A stretch of DNA of 51,334 nt, from NCBI GenBank assembly GCA_036504975.1, contig DASXUF010000191.1, positions 1 through 51,334 on the forward strand, read 5' to 3'. Under the pieces are notes generated by a model that was not told the DNA's origin, searched no databases, and worked only from the letters and a program-made list of their open reading frames with translations. Positions 1 through 7,905 of the stretch are shown here, one piece after another (position 1 is the stretch's first letter; every line of letters begins with the position of its first letter). Made by a program: the position numbers and the translations under genes. This stretch comes from Candidatus Binatia bacterium. Lineage in GTDB: Bacteria > Desulfobacterota > Binatia > UBA9968.

Positions 1-764
1 GCCTCAGGATTCAGCCGCGCCTTCGGTACGACTTTCGCGTACGCCTCTTCCGCTCTCGTACGGTCGAGATGCTCCTCCTCCACGATCAGACGAATCGTTT
101 CCTCGCGATTCTCCGGCTTGAGCAGCCAGTCCGTCGCCACGACCCAGGCGCGGATAAAACGGATCGTGACGTCGCGATGCCCTTCGAGCCACGAGCGGTG
201 CGTCCAGCCGCAGGTCAGCGGCCAATTGGAAACGTAATCCTCCGCGCGCGCGAGGAGGATACCACCAGACACAAAGGCTTTTTCCGTTGATGGCGGCGTC
301 AGCATCGCTGCGGCGACCTTGCCCTGGAGAAACGCTTCGAGCCGTTTGGGCGAGCTGCCGATGATCGCGATCCGGTAATCGCTTTCGTTTATGCCGTGGC
401 TGCGGAGAATTTTCATCCGGATGAGATCGAGATTCGAGTCGCCGGGATCGCCGGCGATTAGCTTGCCGCGCAGCGCATCTAAAGAAACTATGCCGGGTCT
501 GCCGACGAGACTCGCCGTTAGGCCTTCTTCAGCTTGCAGGAAAAGAAGGTAGTCCATTCCATCCCGCGTCGTCCGCGCGATCATCGTGTCCGCGCTGCTG
601 AGCGTAAAATCCCAACGTCCTTCGGCGATCCCGCGATTGTGATCCGGCGCGTAGGTCGCTTCGTCGAAGCGGACTTCGATCCCTTCCTTCTCGAAGTAGC
701 CCTTGTATTGAGCCACCAGATGCGGCGGCCTCATGTGGTAGCCGGTAGTGCGAAGGATATCCAT
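1..764 (-). CDS. ABC transporter substrate-binding protein, NMT1/THI5-like (partial, C-terminus off window)
   Basis: The minus-strand frame is open from about 764 to the left edge, so the C-terminus lies outside the window. It reads MDILRTTGYHMRPPHLVA, then KGYFEKEGIEVRFDEATYAPD, SADTMIARTT, GRPGIVSLDALRGKLIAGDPG and TPPSTEKAF. This is the pattern of the SsuA/THI5/NMT1 periplasmic-binding fold, which delivers small organic solutes to an ABC importer. The start is unsure: the frame stays open upstream to beyond 880 and no strong Shine-Dalgarno precedes ATG 764. It is the second of two tandem binding proteins; no permease or ATPase is visible. Confidence 0.75.
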   Translation of the reverse strand, partial: MDILRTTGYHMRPPHLVAQYKGYFEKEGIEVRFDEATYAPDHNRGIAEGRWDFTLSSADTMIARTTRDGMDYLLFLQAEEGLTASLVGRPGIVSLDALRGKLIAGDPGDSNLDLIRMKILRSHGINESDYRIAIIGSSPKRLEAFLQGKVAAAMLTPPSTEKAFVSGGILLARAEDYVSNWPLTCGWTHRSWLEGHRDVTIRFIRAWVVATDWLLKPENREETIRLIVEEEHLDRTRAEEAYAKVVPKARLNPE

Positions 765-861
765 CGGAGTCAGCGAGAGGGACGGCGCCTGGCTGGAGAG
801 TTGATCTCCTGGATGAACGAAACGAGCGGCCGCCCAAGCTCGGGGGCCGCACGCGATATGC

Positions 862-1779
862 CTAGGTGTACAATCTGTCGATGAACCCGCTATCGTCGAT
901 TTTTCTTAGATAGTGCATGTCCCAAAGAGACATGGGATTGACCTTCGCCGATTCCGGATCCTGACGCTTCGCCAGCTCGAAAACGTTCCGGATCGCGGGC
1001 AGTGAAGGATAAGGTTTTTTCTCCAGAATCGCGGCCAGTTCCTTGTAAACGTGTTCGACAACCTCTCTGTCCCAGCCTTGAGATCCATACTTCTTTTCCA
1101 GAATGGCGATGGTCTTTGCCTTCTGCGTTTTGAAAAAATGAGCACCCTCGATGATGCCCTTGAGTACCCGATCGACGATGTCGGGGTGTTTCTGGGCGAA
1201 CGGCCAGCTCGTCGAGACGGTGGTGAACCAAATCATCGGCTGGAACGGAATGTCGATGACTTTGAGTCCCGCCCGCTTGGCGAAAAGGTCGTCCGGCGGG
1301 GTCACGAGCGCGCCGTCGAATTCTCCCGCCTTGACTCCTTCCCACGCGTCCTTGCTCTCGCTGCGCCACTTTTTCATCACGATGTCGCCGCGATCGACGT
1401 CGAGACCGTTCTCCTTAAGAAACAGCCAATTGTTGAGCCCGGGATGCTGTCCTTTATGGGAGACGACTTTGCCCTTGAGATCGGCGATTTTGTCGATGCC
1501 GGAATCAGGTTGCACGACGAGCCGGTGGTAGTTGAGATTGAGCGTCTGGCCGACGTAGAGCCACGGATCCCCCTTGAGGCGGGCGGCGTACGGCGAGAGA
1601 TGATTGCCGCTGACGAATTCCACATCTCCTTTACCGACGCTTTTGTGGGAATCGTCCGCGCTGATAAAAAAATCGTAGTCGACGTCCAGGCCATGCTTCG
1701 CCCAGGCCCCGGATTCCTGCACCACGTGGAGAAAGGCCAGATGGCCGTCAGAACGATAAGGAAATTTGATCTTGTCCAT
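862..1779 (-). CDS. ABC transporter substrate-binding protein, NMT1/THI5-like
   Basis: A 305-residue solute-binding protein of the NMT1/THI5-like class. Visible family features are SDGHLAFLHVVQESGAW near the N-terminus, DYDFFISADDSHKSVGKGDVEF, the linker DKIADLKGKVVSH and GALVTPPDDLFAKRAG. The start at ATG 1779 is chosen because GGAGG lies five bases upstream; an in-frame ATG at 1821 lacks such a site. There is no clear lipoprotein or Sec signal at the N-terminus, so export is not shown. The stop lies 97 bp before the probable start of the next binding-protein gene, so the two probably share a transcript. The substrate cannot be told from sequence. Confidence 0.85.
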   Translation of the reverse strand: MDKIKFPYRSDGHLAFLHVVQESGAWAKHGLDVDYDFFISADDSHKSVGKGDVEFVSGNHLSPYAARLKGDPWLYVGQTLNLNYHRLVVQPDSGIDKIADLKGKVVSHKGQHPGLNNWLFLKENGLDVDRGDIVMKKWRSESKDAWEGVKAGEFDGALVTPPDDLFAKRAGLKVIDIPFQPMIWFTTVSTSWPFAQKHPDIVDRVLKGIIEGAHFFKTQKAKTIAILEKKYGSQGWDREVVEHVYKELAAILEKKPYPSLPAIRNVFELAKRQDPESAKVNPMSLWDMHYLRKIDDSGFIDRLYT

Positions 1780-1900
1780 GCTTCCTCCGAGAATTTTTTT
1801 GATATCCGCTATCCATCCCATTGTGGGTTTGCGTTGTCAAGCGGAGAGTCGGACGGCTTTGACTTCAGGAGCAAATCCGGATAAGTAAAACCCTAGAGCG

Positions 1901-1929
1901 TTGTAAGAAGTGAAACTGAAAATTATCAA
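1901..1929 (+). promoter_or_regulatory. Candidate sigma-70 promoter ahead of zinc-ribbon/RNase HI/rnpB unit
   Basis: TTGTAA (1901-1906) and TATCAA (1924-1929) are separated by 17 bp; each matches four of six consensus bases. It is the best-placed promoter-like pair between the divergent genes at 1779 and 2014. Moderate support only. Confidence 0.35.
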
Positions 1930-1960
1930 AGTCAATATCCTGGGAAGAATTGCCGGGAAA

Positions 1961-1993
1961 GAGATGCACCCATAAGGGTGCATCTCTTTTTTT
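1961..1993 (+). terminator. Intrinsic terminator or leader attenuator
   Basis: A perfect 11-bp stem (GAGATGCACCC, 1961-1971, with GGGTGCATCTC, 1976-1986), a four-base ATAA loop and seven Ts (1987-1993). The T run is on the plus strand only. No plus-strand gene precedes it, and it ends 20 bp before the zinc-ribbon start. It therefore either ends a short leader or small RNA begun near 1935, or attenuates the downstream unit. Confidence 0.8.
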
Positions 1994-2013
1994 GAGCTGG
2001 CGGAGGTTTGGCC

Positions 2014-2742
2014 TTGCGCGAGCAAATAGAGATACTGGCTTCGCTGCAGAACGTGGACCGCGAGATCAAGGAGAAAAACGGCGCCAAGCAGGTGCTCTTG
2101 GAAGAAATCCGCAAGAGAGAAGACGAGCTCAAGATGAAACGGAACGCAGTAACGCAGCTCAGGGCCGAGTGGAAGGAAAAAGACAAACTCAGGCAGGAAA
2201 AAGAGCATTTGCTGCAGGACGAGGGCAGAAAGACGATGGAGAAGCGGATGCGCATGAACCGGATCAAGAATATCCGCGAGCTCCAGGCTCTTCAGCATGA
2301 GGTCGATCAGATCAAACAGGCCAATTCGCAGATCGAAGAGGAGCTGATCGGAATCCTGGAGGATTTGGAGGCGCGCGCGTCTATGCTTAAGGAAAAAGAC
2401 GAAGAGATCAGCGGGCTCGAGCAAGCGTGGGGGGGGCAGAAGGCGGGATTGGAGGCGCGGGTGGCCGAGATCGATAAAGAGGTGGCGCAAACCTCCGCGG
2501 GCCGCCAAACCATCGCCGCGCAGCTCAACGGAGATCTCATCCAACGCTACGAGATGATTTTTTCGCGACGCGGCGGCATGGCCGTGGTGGCGATCTCGGA
2601 CGGCATCTGTCAGGGCTGCTTCATGAACATCCCGCCCCAGCTCTCGAACGAGATCAGGAAAAGCGAAAGACTCCATCTTTGTCCGAGTTGTCACCGTATT
2701 CTCTACTACAAGCCTACTGTTTCCAACGACAAGCAGATCTAA
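2014..2742 (+). CDS. C4-type zinc-ribbon, coiled-coil protein (zf-RING_7/DUF164 family)
   Basis: A 242-residue protein. Residues 1 to about 185 are a long charged coiled coil rich in Glu, Lys and Arg; the end carries a four-Cys zinc ribbon, CQGC ... CPSC, followed by HRILYY. This is the PF02591 family, a putative nucleic-acid-binding protein without agreed function; the chlamydial member CdsZ is linked to type III secretion. The TTG at 2014 is taken as start because GGAGG (2002-2006) lies seven bases upstream; the TTG at 2008 would be too close. It is followed at five bases by the RNase HI gene, a pairing seen in many genomes. Confidence 0.85.
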   Translation: MREQIEILASLQNVDREIKEKNGAKQVLLEEIRKREDELKMKRNAVTQLRAEWKEKDKLRQEKEHLLQDEGRKTMEKRMRMNRIKNIRELQALQHEVDQIKQANSQIEEELIGILEDLEARASMLKEKDEEISGLEQAWGGQKAGLEARVAEIDKEVAQTSAGRQTIAAQLNGDLIQRYEMIFSRRGGMAVVAISDGICQGCFMNIPPQLSNEIRKSERLHLCPSCHRILYYKPTVSNDKQI

Positions 2743-2747
2743 ATCCG

Positions 2748-3167
2748 ATGGCAGGCGATCCCCAAGGGGAATGGCTGCTCATGGTGGACGGCGCGTCCCG
2801 CGGCAATCCGGGGGAGGCGGGCTCAGGCGCGGTGATCTTCGACGAAACCGGCAAAACCATCCGGGAACTCACCCGCTATCTGGGTCGCGCTACGAATAAC
2901 GTGGCCGAGTACGAAGCGTTTCTGATGGGTCTCGAGGAGGTTCTGCGACTCGGAGGGAAGCGGCTGCGCGTCGAGAGCGACTCCGAGCTTTTGGTGCGCC
3001 AGTTGAACGGCGTGTACCGGGTCAAGGACGAGAAGTTGAGCCGGCTCCATCAAGAGGCGCAGGCGCTGTTGCGCCAGCTCGATTCGTATCGTATCATTCA
3101 TGTCAGGCGCGAAAAAAATCGCGTCGCCGATCGATTGGCCAATCAAGCCATCGACGAAGCGCATTGA
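2748..3167 (+). CDS. RNase HI family protein
   Basis: A 139-residue RNase H fold protein of the RVT_3 type, expected to cut RNA in RNA:DNA hybrids in the cytoplasm. The four acidic metal ligands are visible: D14 in VDGASRGNPGEAGSG, E54 in NNVAEYEAFL, D78 in RVESDSELLVRQLNG and D128 in RVADRLANQAID. The ATG at 2748 gives the usual short N-terminus; the frame is open further upstream inside the zinc-ribbon gene but adds nothing family-like. Its stop lies about 27 bp before the RNase P RNA, so rnpB is probably transcribed from this unit. Confidence 0.88.
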   Translation: MAGDPQGEWLLMVDGASRGNPGEAGSGAVIFDETGKTIRELTRYLGRATNNVAEYEAFLMGLEEVLRLGGKRLRVESDSELLVRQLNGVYRVKDEKLSRLHQEAQALLRQLDSYRIIHVRREKNRVADRLANQAIDEAH

Positions 3168-3193
3168 AAAGCTCCGAAAAACTTCTGATAGTC

Positions 3194-3580
3194 GGGCTAA
3201 AGCAGATCAAGCGATCGCTTCTCCAATGCCATTAACGTGGCATTGGGAGGAGAGGAAAGTCCGGACTCCACAGGACAGGGTGGCCGCTAACGGCGGCCCC
3301 GAGTGATCGGGGGAAAGTACCACAGAAAACATACCGCCGTCCGCCTCAAACGGAAGGTAAGGGTGAAAAGGTGAGGTAAGAGCTCACCGGTCCGCCAGTG
3401 ATGGCGAACGCATGGCAAACCCCACCTGGAGCAAGACCAAATAGGAGGGTTGGGTGGTCCGCCCACAGCCCTCGGGTAAGGTCGCTCGACCCTGTGAGCA
3501 ATTACAGGGCCAGATGAATGATCGCTGTGGTCTCTACTAGAGGCCATTACAGAATCCGGCTTATCGATCTGCTTTAGCCT
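3194..3580 (+). ncRNA. rnpB: RNase P RNA, bacterial class A
   Basis: The catalytic RNA of ribonuclease P, which removes 5' leaders from pre-tRNAs. The ends form a perfect 13-bp P1 helix (3196-3208 with 3566-3578). The conserved core is clear: GAGGAAAGTCCGG (3252-3264) for P4/CR-I and, near the 3' end, TTACAGAATCCGGCTTAT (3547-3564) for CR-V. The length of about 385 nt fits class A. Exact ends are estimated from P1. A short T-rich run follows, without a clear terminator stem. Confidence 0.95.
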
Positions 3581-3726
3581 GCTTTTTCCGGGGGTAGTAG
3601 TTTCCCGCGCCACAATTCCCGTCTACATCTTGCGACTTTCATAAATATTCACGTCGTTTATCGCAACATCTAGTGGCCGGGCCATCTCGCCTTGTAATAG
3701 CCGCATTTTGAGGCAGAATTTTTTTA
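3581..3726. other. Spacer between rnpB and the dcw promoter
   Basis: No gene, repeat or RNA recognised in these 146 bp; it becomes AT-rich towards the mraZ promoter. Confidence 0.6.
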
Positions 3727-3755
3727 TTGACAGAAGCCCTACAGGAAGCTATAAA
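3727..3755 (+). promoter_or_regulatory. Strong sigma-70 promoter of the dcw cluster
   Basis: TTGACA (3727-3732), a 17-bp spacer and TATAAA (3750-3755): a perfect -35 box and a five-of-six -10 box. Expected transcription start is near 3762, about 50 bp before mraZ. Confidence 0.85.
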
Positions 3756-3765
3756 TCGCGACTAA

Positions 3766-3790
3766 GTGGGATAAAGTGGTATGAACTCCC
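3766..3790 (+). promoter_or_regulatory. MraZ operator boxes
   Basis: GTGGG (3766) and GTGGT (3776) follow each other at the 10-bp spacing typical of MraZ boxes. A third position in register (3786) reads CTCCC instead. The boxes lie at the expected transcription start, where MraZ binding would block the promoter, in keeping with known MraZ autorepression. Confidence 0.7.
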
Positions 3791-3811
3791 ACAAATATCC
3801 AAGGCGTTGAA

Positions 3812-4264
3812 ATGTTTCGTGGCAGCTTTGAACACACCGTCGATACGAAAGGTCGTTTAAGTATCCCGGCGAAATTTCGCGAGGTCTTGTTGGGGAAAGG
3901 TGATGACCGCATCATCATCACCAACTTCACAGTTGCTTCCACGCACTGCTTGGACGTTTATCCATTCGACGAATGGCTTCGCTTCGAGGAAGAGATCAAA
4001 AAAAAACCGAGATTCGATACGCGCATGGTGGACTTCCAAAATTATTATTTGAGCAGCGCGACCGAATGCGCTGTGGATAAACAGGGACGCATCCTCATCC
4101 CCCCGTTGCTCCGCAACTATGCCAATCTAAAACGCGACGTAGTCCTGGTTTCCGCGCTTGATAAATTTCGTGTCTGGGACAAAGAGGCATGGAAGAAGGT
4201 CTTTACCGAGGCCGAAGACAAAGTGGTGCAGGATCCTAATTACTTCGGCGATTTGGGATTCTAA
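3812..4264 (+). CDS. mraZ: Transcriptional regulator MraZ
   Basis: A 150-residue protein with two SpoVT/AbrB-like halves, each with the family signature: DTKGRLSIPAKFRE near residue 12 and DKQGRILIPPLLRNYA near residue 88. MraZ forms ring-shaped oligomers that bind repeated TGGGN boxes before its own gene and repress the dcw cluster. Such boxes lie 20-45 bp upstream here. The ATG at 3812 starts MFRGSFEHTVD, the standard N-terminus. It is the first gene of the cluster, as usual. The next gene, 51 bp downstream, is not the usual rsmH but a STAS protein. Confidence 0.97.
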   Translation: MFRGSFEHTVDTKGRLSIPAKFREVLLGKGDDRIIITNFTVASTHCLDVYPFDEWLRFEEEIKKKPRFDTRMVDFQNYYLSSATECAVDKQGRILIPPLLRNYANLKRDVVLVSALDKFRVWDKEAWKKVFTEAEDKVVQDPNYFGDLGF

Positions 4265-4315
4265 CTCTAACGGCCCGCGTCAGAGAGAAGCCGCGACGGG
4301 TCAAAGGAGAAGCGA

Positions 4316-4678
4316 ATGCTGCAGCGAAAAATCATCCAGGATGTCTCGGTGATCGATATCAACGGCGACATCGATTTTCGTGAGATGATCCGAATCAAGG
4401 ACGCCATTGGCTCCTTGATCGACCGTGAACAGACGAAAGTTGTTTTGCATCTGAAGGGCGTCGATCACATCAACTATCTCAGCATCGGAGTGTTGCTCGA
4501 GCGGCTAAAGGTTCTGCGCAATTTGAACGGCGATTTAAAGCTGGCGGGAATGACCCCCTACGTCCGCGACATCTTCAAGGTTGTCGGAATGGATCAATTC
4601 TTCGAAGACTATATGACACTGGAGGACGCCATCGACAGCTTCGACGACGATTGGGAAGGGGATGGAACGTTTCATTAA
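4316..4678 (+). CDS. STAS-domain protein (anti-sigma factor antagonist-like) inside dcw cluster
   Basis: A 120-residue single STAS domain: VIDINGDIDFREMIRIKDAIGSLI, then VVLHLKGVDHINYLSIGVLLERLKVLRN and LAGMTPYVRDIFKVVGMDQFF. In SpoIIAA/RsbV-type antagonists a Ser in this loop is phosphorylated by a partner kinase; the matching site here is the Ser of NYLSIG. The tail is acidic. AAGGAG sits seven bases before ATG. Its stop overlaps the rsmH start as TAATG, so the two genes are translationally coupled. A STAS gene between mraZ and rsmH is unusual. No partner kinase or sigma factor lies in the window, so its target is unknown. Confidence 0.88.
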   Translation: MLQRKIIQDVSVIDINGDIDFREMIRIKDAIGSLIDREQTKVVLHLKGVDHINYLSIGVLLERLKVLRNLNGDLKLAGMTPYVRDIFKVVGMDQFFEDYMTLEDAIDSFDDDWEGDGTFH

Positions 4679-5607
4679 TGGCGTACGCGCATGCGCCGGT
4701 GATGCTGCAGGAAGTTATGGAAATCCTGCGGCCCGAGGCGCGGAGAACGTATCTTGACGGCACTCTCGGCGGTGGAGGGCACAGCGAAAAAATTCTCGAG
4801 CTAAGCGGCCCGGATGGAAGGGTCCTTGGTTTGGATTGGGACGACGAGGCCGTCGCGGCGGCGCGCCGGCGATTGGAAAGATTCGGCGACCGGCTCGTGG
4901 TGCGGCGCGCGAGCTTCCGCGACGCGCGGGAAGTCTTGCGGCAACTCGGCTGGGAGCGCGTGCATGGCGTTTTGTTGGACCTCGGCCTCTCGTCGCATCA
5001 CGTCGAGTCCGCCGATCGAGGATTCAGTTTTCAGGCGGAGGCCAAACTCGACATGAGAATGGACCGGCGACAAGCTCCCGACGCGAGCGAGATTGTCAAC
5101 ACGCTCCCGGTTCGAGAGCTGGCGCGGATATTGCGGGAGTATGGAGAAGAACCGCGGGCGCGGCGGATCGCCTTTGCGATCGAAACCGAGCGCAGGCGCG
5201 GCCGTATCGCGAGCACGAAAGAACTGGCGGATCTCGTGGCGCGAGTTGCGGGAAAAAAGCGCGGCCACATTCATCCCGCCACTAGAACGTTTCAGGCGTT
5301 GAGAATCGCGGTGAACCGAGAATTGGAAAACCTGCAGGGTTTTTTGGACGACGGCTATGAACTCCTACACCCGGGGGGGCGCATGGTCATCATCTCTTTT
5401 CATTCGTTGGAAGACCGACTGGTCAAACAGGCGTTTAGAAAATGGAGCCGGAGCTGCATCTGTCCGCCAAAAACTCCTATCTGCCGCTGCGGCTGGAGTC
5501 AAAAGGTGAGACTGTTGACCTCCACCCCGCGCACCCCGTCGGATTTGGAACTGCAGCAAAATCCGCGAGCGCGGTCGGCAAAGCTCCGCGCCGCCGAACG
5601 GATCTAA
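4678..5607 (+). CDS. rsmH: 16S rRNA (cytosine-N4)-methyltransferase RsmH
   Basis: A 309-residue SAM-dependent enzyme that makes m4C1402 in the ribosomal P site. Motif I is DGTLGGGGHSEKILE, followed by LGLDWDDEA, GVLLDLGLSSHHVE, RGFSFQ..LDMRMD and IISFHSLEDRLVKQAF; the C-terminus has the usual STPRTPSDLE..NPRARSAKLRAAER. The ATG at 4678 overlaps the stop of the STAS gene (TAATG) and gives the standard start AYAHAPVMLQEV. Formerly MraW. The next gene, ftsL, starts five bases after the stop. Confidence 0.97.
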   Translation: MAYAHAPVMLQEVMEILRPEARRTYLDGTLGGGGHSEKILELSGPDGRVLGLDWDDEAVAAARRRLERFGDRLVVRRASFRDAREVLRQLGWERVHGVLLDLGLSSHHVESADRGFSFQAEAKLDMRMDRRQAPDASEIVNTLPVRELARILREYGEEPRARRIAFAIETERRRGRIASTKELADLVARVAGKKRGHIHPATRTFQALRIAVNRELENLQGFLDDGYELLHPGGRMVIISFHSLEDRLVKQAFRKWSRSCICPPKTPICRCGWSQKVRLLTSTPRTPSDLELQQNPRARSAKLRAAERI

Positions 5608-5612
5608 GAAAA

Positions 5613-5957
5613 ATGGCGATAGCTCTGAGTAAAAAAATATGGGGGCTCGGTCTCCCCAAACGGCGACAGGCTGAACCGGCGCGGGTCTTCCGGCGCAGAA
5701 GACTGCTCTTGCCTGCCGTTCTCGGGGTCGGTTTGGTCGCCATGGCATTGCTGCATGTCTGGCTCCGGCTGCAGGTGGTTCATCTCGGCTACGTTCTTTC
5801 CACCATGAGCAAGCTGCAGAGCCAGCTCGAACAGGAAAATCGCGAGCTCAAGGTGGAGCTGGCGACGCTGACTTCGCCGGGGCGGCTCGAAGCGATGGCC
5901 CGCGCGAGATTGGGAATGACCGAGCCTCAGCGGGGTCAGGTGGTGGTTCTGCCGTGA
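5613..5957 (+). CDS. ftsL: Cell division protein FtsL
   Basis: A 114-residue bitopic membrane protein: a basic cytoplasmic N-terminus (KRRQAEPARVFRRRR), one membrane segment at about 32-50 (LLLPAVLGVGLVAMALLHVWL), then a short periplasmic coiled coil (MSKLQSQLEQENRELKVELATL) and the ERLGM-like end RLEAMARARLGMTEPQ. FtsL joins FtsB and FtsQ in the divisome and activates FtsWI. Sequence conservation is weak in this family; the call rests on topology and position between rsmH and ftsI. Its stop overlaps the GTG start of ftsI (GTGA). Confidence 0.9.
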   Translation: MAIALSKKIWGLGLPKRRQAEPARVFRRRRLLLPAVLGVGLVAMALLHVWLRLQVVHLGYVLSTMSKLQSQLEQENRELKVELATLTSPGRLEAMARARLGMTEPQRGQVVVLP

Positions 5958-7900
5958 GACGCTCGTTCGCGGGAGCCAAATTCCGCCTTGGGCTCGCGGG
6001 CGGATTCTTTTTGCTGATATTTTTGACGATCGCGCTGCGCGCGGTCCAGCTCCAGATCATCGAGGGAGAAAAGCTCAAGCAACTGGGCGAGAGACAACAT
6101 CTCAAAGAATGGATCGTGCTTCCCAGACGGGGCACGATTCTTGATCGCTCGGGAGAGCCCCTGGCGCTGAGTTTGGAGGGCAAATCGGTTTATGCCCGTC
6201 CTCATCGCATCAAGGACCGGCACGCCGTAGGCAGCAGCCTCGCGCAAGCGCTGGCGCTCGACGCGGCGGAGGTGATCGCGAAGCTCGCTACGGATAAGCC
6301 GTTCGTGTGGATCAAGCGCCAGGTCGCGCCCAAGCAAGCCGAGCGGGTTCAAGCCCTCAATCTCGAAGGCGTGGGAATTTACGACGAGCCCAACCGCTAT
6401 TATCCACAAGGCCAGCTTGCGGGACAGGCGATCGGATTTGTCGGCCGGGATTCGCAGGGGCTGGAAGGCGTCGAGATGCAATACGACCATTACCTCCGCG
6501 GCGAGAGCGGCTCGCCGCTCGTCGAGCGCGACGCATTGGGACGCCGCGTCCTCGTGCACGGCGTGGAAGGGCTCCAGATCCCGCCGGGCTCCGACCTGCA
6601 GTTGACTCTGGATACTTCGATCCAGCACCTGGCCGAGCGCGAACTGGAAGCCTCCGTCGCCAAGTACCGGGCCAAGGCGGGAATCGCCGTCGTCGTGGAG
6701 CCGTTCACCGGCGAAGTCCTGGCGCTCGCCAATTATCCATTATTCAACCCCAACAGCTTCAGCCGCCAATCGTCGCAGCAACGGCGCAACCGCGCGGTGA
6801 CCGACAGCTTCGAACCCGGATCCACTTTCAAGACCATTCTCGCCGCCGCCGCGCTCGAAGAAGGAGTTGTCGGCAAGGAAGATCTTTTTTACTGCGAGTA
6901 CGGCAAGTATTCATTTGCCGGCAAGACCATTCACGACACGCACGAGTACGGCTGGCTTCCCTTCTCCAAGATCATCCAATATTCTAGCAATATCGGCGTG
7001 ACCAAAGTGGCCGAGAAACTCAACAAGGACCGCTACTCGAAATATATTGATAAATTCGGTTTCGGTCAGCCGAGCGGCATCGACCTGCCGGGAGAGGCCG
7101 CAGGCGCCGTCCGGCCCGCGGCCAAATGGGCCGCGATCGATCTCGCCACGCATGCTTTCGGCCAGGGAATTTCGGTAACCCCCATCCAACTGGTCATGGC
7201 TTATGGCGCGATCGCTAACGGCGGTTTCCTCATGCGGCCATTCGTCGTGCGCCGAGCCGTCGCGCCCGACGGCCGCGTTCTGTGGGAGAACCAGCCGCAC
7301 GTCGTGCGCCGGGTCATCTCGCAATCAACGGCCCGCGTGCTCACCTCTATTCTCAAAGGCGTGGTCGACGAAGGCGGCACGGGCGTCATGGCCGGCGTGG
7401 AAGGATTCGAAGTCGCGGGCAAAACCGGCACCGCGCAAAAACCCGATCCGGCGCGCGGCGGATATTCCAAGAAGAGAATCGCCTCGTTCATCGGTTTTGT
7501 CCCCGCGGATGAGCCCCGCCTCGTTATGTTGGTGATTGTGGACGAGCCTGAGACGTCCGTTTACGGCGGCACGGTCGCGGCCCCGGCATTCCGCAACATC
7601 GCCGCAGCGAGCCTGCAGCGTCAGGCGGTGGCGCCGGACAAAATGCAAGCTACGCTTCCGGCGGCGCAGCACGCGGCGGCGCGGGCGGAGCGCAGAGTCG
7701 AGCGCGTCGCGGCGCGGGAAGACGGCGGTCCGGAGGTGCCGGACTTTATCGGCCTCAGTCTCCGCGAAGCGGTGGAGAAAGCCAGAACGCTCAAGATCAA
7801 AGTCGAGATGCGCGGCAACGGGTACGTAATAAAGCAGGCGCCTCTTCCGGGCGCCGGCTGGGGGAAAGACGAGATACTGACCCTCAACCTGCAAGGCTGA
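5954..7900 (+). CDS. ftsI: Penicillin-binding protein FtsI (PBP3-type) with C-terminal PASTA domain
   Basis: A 648-residue class B transpeptidase that cross-links septal peptidoglycan. It has an N-terminal membrane anchor at about 13-33, the dimerisation region with PRRGTILDRSGEPLALS, and all transpeptidase motifs: S290-T-F-K293 in PGSTFK, S344-S-N346 and K490-TGT. Residues from about 588 on form one PASTA domain (VPDFIGLSLREAVEKARTL), found in Spo-type and some deltaproteobacterial FtsI but not in E. coli PBP3. An Ala/Arg-rich linker near 565-585 joins the two. The GTG start overlaps the ftsL stop. murE follows after five bases. Confidence 0.95.
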   Translation: MRRSFAGAKFRLGLAGGFFLLIFLTIALRAVQLQIIEGEKLKQLGERQHLKEWIVLPRRGTILDRSGEPLALSLEGKSVYARPHRIKDRHAVGSSLAQALALDAAEVIAKLATDKPFVWIKRQVAPKQAERVQALNLEGVGIYDEPNRYYPQGQLAGQAIGFVGRDSQGLEGVEMQYDHYLRGESGSPLVERDALGRRVLVHGVEGLQIPPGSDLQLTLDTSIQHLAERELEASVAKYRAKAGIAVVVEPFTGEVLALANYPLFNPNSFSRQSSQQRRNRAVTDSFEPGSTFKTILAAAALEEGVVGKEDLFYCEYGKYSFAGKTIHDTHEYGWLPFSKIIQYSSNIGVTKVAEKLNKDRYSKYIDKFGFGQPSGIDLPGEAAGAVRPAAKWAAIDLATHAFGQGISVTPIQLVMAYGAIANGGFLMRPFVVRRAVAPDGRVLWENQPHVVRRVISQSTARVLTSILKGVVDEGGTGVMAGVEGFEVAGKTGTAQKPDPARGGYSKKRIASFIGFVPADEPRLVMLVIVDEPETSVYGGTVAAPAFRNIAAASLQRQAVAPDKMQATLPAAQHAAARAERRVERVAAREDGGPEVPDFIGLSLREAVEKARTLKIKVEMRGNGYVIKQAPLPGAGWGKDEILTLNLQG

Positions 7901-7905
7901 CGATC

